A DNA stretch of 64,000 nucleotides from Phoebastria nigripes (Eukaryota > Chordata > Aves > Procellariiformes > Diomedeidae): the NCBI GenBank assembly GCA_035582835.1, contig JAYKAV010000922.1, positions 665,079 to 729,078 of the forward strand. The letters are read 5' to 3'. Shown here piece by piece: positions 58,865 through 64,000 of the stretch (the first letter of the stretch is position 1; the number at the start of each line of letters is the position of its first letter). A program made the position numbers and the translations under genes. The notes beneath the pieces are model-generated. The model had not been told where the DNA came from, did not search any database, and was given only the letters and a program-made list of their open reading frames with translations.

Positions 58865-61797
58865 TTCAAACAATCATGATAAATGATTTTTTNGGGGGGA
58901 AAACAAGCATAGGTTTCTAATTGTCTAGGCTTTTTACCTTGTCTTGAGCTCTACATCTATCTGGGCTGAATCACAGGCAGTGTATAACAGAAAGGCCCAA
59001 CCACCTTGTATATTAGCTTCTATAGGGAACAACAGTGAAGATGATACTCCCTTTCTTGTTTTGCTATACTGTCTCACAAATAAGCACCTTGCATATAAGC
59101 ATATCCCTGTATATGTGTGAATGTGTGTGTACATGTAAACAATACAGAATAAATGGGAATGTGTGTGTTTACACACACTGTTATCAAGGTGACAATCTTA
59201 CCCTACAAAGGTGAAAGTATAAAAAGCACCATGCACAGATCGCAAGCTTCAGCATACGTTTGCTCTTCCAGCGCTTCAAAACTATAGAGTTTAGGGCTTC
59301 ACGACTTTCCTGCTAATTTATCCATCATTATGATACCTCCCAGAAGTGGAAAATTAAAAAACACTCCAAAAAGAGCAGTTTTGCTAAATTAATCTTATTT
59401 GGATAAAAGGTGGTACCTTCCTGTTGATCATCTTCTTGATCTTCACAGAAACATTCCCATAATAAGAATAAAGGACCATCTAAAGCAAAGATTGTATTCC
59501 CTTCATGAGAGATTTTGAAGGACATGTTAGACAAACATTTGCCAAGAACAGTGTATGTATGGTTAATCTTCCCTCAGCAGGAAGGAAGACAGACTAGATA
59601 GTCTGCTAGGATTCCAGGTTGCCATGGCCTTTAACTTGACTGTGGATGGAAATAACTTTTCAAAGTTGTTACCAGGAGAATGCAGGTCAAGAAGAAAGGC
59701 AGCTGTCCTCTCATAGTCACAAAATGAAACACACATTGTGGAAACATGTTAGTCATCAATTTGAGTGAAATTCAGGAAATTCGACTGGGGATCTTCAGAG
59801 CTGAAAAAGTCTTTACAGCCTGGGTCTCTCAATGAAGGCTATAACGGAGTCACGNCTTCTCAATCAGTTGGATAGGATGAAGTATAAAATAAACTTGATC
59901 CACAGGTTACAGGTACAACAGAGGAAAAATGGGGCTTTGAGTAACTCAAGATGCTTTGTGAAGCTTAATCCAATACCTTCTTTCTGGGCCTCTGTTCCTT
60001 GTTTTGCAGTATTCTGTTTTAGGGTCATCAGGAGCAATGAGGAAGGCTTTCCTGAGAAATTCACAGTCATAGAGAAGACTCACAGGATCAGGCCATTGTT
60101 CACTTATTTTTTATTTATTATTTGGCCATATAGTTTCTTTAAATTTGCTTATTATAAATGGTTTTATGGCTGTTTCAAAATACTAACCACAATGGCTTGG
60201 TTCATAGAATATGTATACATTTAATATTGAGAAGGAATGATCTCTAAGTAAATAATGTGTTTTTCTCATATATCTGATCAAAGCCTTCCTCAATGCAGCC
60301 ACAGAGGACAGAAAGCAGAGAGCTGGGACATTAGGAAGAAAAGTATTAAATGCTCAAAAATCAGACAATTGTATTAACAAGACTGTGCAGGAAAAAAGAA
60401 ATAGAAAGTTTTCAGGAAAAAAACCCTGGCTTAAGTTAAATCAGCCCAGGGGAAGGTCTTTGCTGTTTACTGGCCTGGAAGTGAGAAAGAATATTTGACA
60501 CAGCAACTTTTGCATCAGAATGCCAGGGTGCCAGAGAGATGTTTACAATATTGGAGATGAGAGTTCGTAAATAATCTGTTCAGCCTTTTTCTTTCTCTTT
60601 TTGGATGTTTTAAGATTTGCTGAGCTCAAGCTGCTGATTTAGGTCCTCTGTCTGTTATGTTTTACTAGACTTTGCTATCATGGAAAGCCTAAGCAAACCT
60701 TCTTGCCAATTGTGGCTTTTGTTCCATGTTCTTCTTTCTGCAGTTGTTTCCAGATGCCCCATAGACTCAATCCACTCTTCAGGAGTCAACATTTTCCATC
60801 TAGAAAATGCAGATCCTACAGCACCCAAGACCTGCAGTCTGTATCAATATTTTCTGCAATATCCCACCCCCCGACACGGATATTTTCAGTGTAATTATCT
60901 TCCTATAGCTGTGGAAAATAACATTTTCATGACAATTTAAAGTCTCAGAAATGGGGAAAGGAGTAAAATGCAGTTTAAAGCTCATGTGCTGAAATCAGAG
61001 GCATTTAAGCAATGGAAGACTAGGGTGCTATATACGTTGTATCACTGCAGTGTGCAAAGACAGGGTGTGATGGAGCATGACTGTAGCCATAGTGCCATGA
61101 CTGCACAGACCAGTACCTCCAGCATCACTGCAAAAAGAGGGAGAATTACACCCCTGGCTGCTGAAAGTTGGTGGCGTGGATTATCAATGCTGATACTAAT
61201 AAGAGGTGCATGGCCAGACCCTACAGATGGCTTTGCAAACCTCCACTGTTACGTCCAACTCCCTGCAGACATCTGCTCTCCCCTCGTTTGGAAGACGGGA
61301 GTGTCATTTCTCCCTCTGCGTACTCAGAGAGCAATGCACCCTCTACTTCGGTCCTTTCCCCCTCTATTTTCTGTTTTTTCTAGATAATCTCTGCTTTCCT
61401 CATGATCATCAGAGGGTGATCACAAAATCTATCTCATTGCAGCAAGCCTTTTAAAAGCAATTTATAATATTTGCCCACAAATGTGGTGCTTAAGTGAAGT
61501 CGGGCACATTGCACTGTCGTAGAGCAAACACTGGCGAGCGTTGCTTTCTTTACTGCATTTTTAGTTTATTGCTTTTATTGTTACTCTCCTTTAAAATACC
61601 ACCCTTTCCATGATGCCTGGGAAAAAAACAAACTTGAAAATGGTTAGGCTGCTGAGGATGAAAATATTACTCTCTGGTATGGTTTCATTGTTCCCCTATA
61701 AGGTTTTCCAANTACTGTCTGCTTTGTGCTTGTATAGTGCCATCGCACCGCAGGGGTCCTTGACCACAGCTTCAGGATACAATGGCAATAGGGCATT

Positions 61798-61834
61798 TCC
61801 ACTACTACTAATATTACTATTGCTACTACTACTA
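61798..61834. repeat. ACT/ATT triplet microsatellite, interrupted
   Basis: ACTACTACTA, ATTACTATTG and CTACTACTACTAG follow one another. An 88-codon frame (61610-61876) crosses it and reads as repeated leucines, which reflects the triplets and not a protein. Confidence 0.8.
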
Positions 61835-64000
61835 GCTCTTATTGCTCTTCTTCTGGGCAGTGGCAGTGCTGTTTGACTCTGCTGCAGTTGTCAGGGGAGC
61901 TGGTGGGGTGCATGCTGCAGAAGGGCTCTCCCCCCCTCACCCTCCAAAGCAGACTGCCCTCGGGGCCTCCTGAGATCAAGGTCTTCCAGGGCAGCACGTT
62001 CCCCCTGCTCTCTCTGAACCACTGCAGACGACCAGGGTTTCCTTTCCGAGTCCTCCCTCTTGCCCTTCTGAAGGCACAGGAGGATAAAGTAACGATGAAA
62101 TTTCACAGCTCAAGATAGTGGCTCCAGTGGTTTCTGTCATCTAAGAATATTCAGGTCACAAGTTGTGTGTCTTTTTAAAGAGGGTCTGTAATGCAGCTTC
62201 TTTGGACTACTGTCTCTCTACTGGTTTTATACTTAACCTATTTTTTTTTTACATGGGGCAACTTCTTTTATCTGTGGGGTTCTTCCTTGTGGTCTCCTGA
62301 GGCCCTGAGCACTTGAAATGTTCTGCTATTTTTGGCATGTCTGGCAGACTCAGGCAAGGCTTTTTCCTCACTCGTTGTTATCAACTCTATGTCAAAGACC
62401 GTAAATATCACCAATATGTGATGCTTTTGAGTAGCTGTTAGTCCTAATAAAATATTGTATGTCCTTGATGAGATGCTGCCTTTAAAAATTAGACTGCTGC
62501 AATACGAAATGTTTTGGCAGAGGTGAACGAGCCCTGCAGGGATCTGCTTGTGTAGGTTACCTGAAGTAGCCCCTGCTAAATGCATTAGGTTGGTCTCCTA
62601 TCAGAGTAATACCTTGTTGGCTGGTACAGAGGTTTCAATTTTCCAGCAAATTCTCAAATGCCCCACAGTTATTATAGGAGGCATCCGCCACATGGATGGG
62701 AGTCTTCCCTTTTCACTCTTACAGTGGTATGAGGGTCAGGGAATGTAATTTCCTAGATAACTTTTCCTCCTAGACACTCAGGAGTCATGGGAGGTTTTTC
62801 TGAGTGAAGACTTTGGGACTGCATTACTTCTTGTTTTCCTAAATGAGCCTGAAGTCTTTTATACAGTTGATTGCTTGGGAATCGTATAGTTATGCAGCCC
62901 TGCTTGCTTTTTGTGAGATTCCTGTTTTCCTCATGTTGGGTTTGTTTGCCTAAAACCAAAAACATTAACTTTTTAGGATCATGAAGAAGAAAGTTGTTTC
63001 AAAGACTTTGCTGACTGAAACCTTGTGTAATTCCTTTGGCAGAAAGGACGCTTGAATTTGATTTTCATATGCAGCTACATGCTTGCCTGAGCCTTGCCTC
63101 GCTGTTCAGGACTGTGCATCTATTCATCTTTGGGTTTTGAATTGCATTTCTCTGGTGGATCAGAATTCCCTAAGATCTGTGATATTTTTTCAATGACTAA
63201 NATGCTTAATTTTAATTGTTAATGTACTGTACTGCAAAATAAACCATGATTCCTTTCCCTTTCTATTCACTTGAAGAGTGTCAGAAAAATACATCAATTA
63301 ATTCTCCCATGCTTTTGCTGAGCAACACGTTACTATGTTTTAGCCTATTTGATGGATATTGCTGCAGCTGAAGTCTGAACTATCATAACTTTCGGATATC
63401 CCAGCTTTATGAACTATGGCATCTAGACCCCAGTTTCATTACTAATAAAAATTTCAGAATTAGATTTAAGAACAGGGTTCATCTCTTTTGTTCTGGAAGT
63501 CATTGCTTGTGCCAAAGAAGGTTGTGATTACTAATTACTTAATTTGTATGACAGATGGAGCTGGGGATCAAATTAAGTAGCTGTCTTAGGATACATTGTC
63601 GAGCAATATCTAGCTTTAAACACGACTGCCTTTTTTGTTCCTAAAAAAAGGCACAAACAATGACAGGCTAAAAATAGCTGTTCACTTGGAGTTGACGACA
63701 GTTTCTGAGAGCTTGTCTTTAGGAAGATGTTGGAAAAAACCCTGCTGTCTTTCCCCCTCCCCCCTTTTTTCTTCTTTAAATGCACGTCCTTCTGTTTAAG
63801 GTTCTTCACCTCATTGCCCACAGAAAGATACCCACTGACTTTGATAGGACTTCAGCATTTCTGCAGATTTCCAAGAGGGTTTATGTAAAGCATTATTTAA
63901 AGAAATCCTAAAAGTCACTGCAGATATTTCTATTAAGTTATGCTTATCCTACACAAATTGCTCTGTGCTGATAGAGAAGGAGGTAGTAAAGCCTTTTCCA

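Larger units (their letters stand above)
57326..64000. other. Unique AT-rich non-coding DNA to the window end, no gene seen
   Basis: The largest frames are 139 codons (60968-61387, plus) and 130 codons (59832-60224, plus), with no recognised product. It contains two adjacent tandem duplications (58746-58773 and 58833-58864), T-runs at about 58570-58590, a TG/CA-rich patch at about 59115-59180, and an ACT/ATT triplet patch at about 61798-61834. No recent transposon was recognised after the CR1 copy. Confidence 0.5.

Noticed and set aside
60680..60940. 86-codon frame with a hydrophobic leader
   Set aside because: Looks like a secretion signal followed by unrecognised sequence; no promoter or splice evidence.
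60968..61387. 139-codon plus-strand frame
   Set aside because: No similarity to a known protein, other frames open in the same place, and no exon signals that I could support.
1..64000. tRNA, rRNA, snRNA and CpG-island promoters
   Set aside because: I looked for their usual boxes and composition and saw none that I could defend; a covariance-model scan would be the decisive test.

Overview
The window looks like non-coding nuclear DNA from a bird, either gene desert or the interior of a very large intron. It is AT-rich, most reading frames are short and shadow-like, and I found no exon, tRNA, rRNA, CRISPR array or operon that I could defend. The bird assignment rests on CR1 LINE copies that end in the characteristic CR1 3' octamer repeats (ATTCTATG-type), and on a solo LTR whose ends and body look like LTRs I associate with bird genomes. 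About 50 isolated single 'n' bases suggest a draft or consensus assembly. No protein-coding host gene could be recognised.

Layout. The left edge (1-108) is a minus-strand piece of CR1 reverse transcriptase. From 109 to 19803 I see unique AT-rich DNA, with two blocks (about 6721-8090 and 14691-15140) whose texture suggests conserved non-coding elements; this is inference only. A 1.33-kb LTR-like element lies at 19804-21135 (minus strand, carrying an internal 138-bp duplication). It is followed closely by the best CR1 copy, at about 21258-22407 (plus strand, open for 323 codons, catalytic FADD present). Next comes unique DNA with a purine tract and a 27-bp palindrome near 24605-24682, and a 75-bp duplication with A-runs at 30051-30195. 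A short CR1 3' end sits at 33836-34261 (minus).

Further right is a clean 591-bp solo LTR at 38133-38723 (minus) flanked by a 5-bp target-site duplication. After it are a third candidate conserved block (about 43440-43960), a GC-rich patch with a G-quadruplex motif (46900-47200) and a possible very old CR1 relic (52983-53030). A CR1 copy at 56297-57325 (minus) has lost its catalytic core by an internal deletion. The rest, to 64000, is unique AT-rich DNA with small tandem repeats.

Nothing here forms a gene system: the coding-like sequence is all from retroelements, and these appear dead or 5'-truncated. I did not find an undescribed biological system. The most checkable oddities are the duplicated 1.33-kb LTR, the dated-looking solo LTR, the internally deleted CR1, the 75-bp duplication and the 27-bp palindrome.
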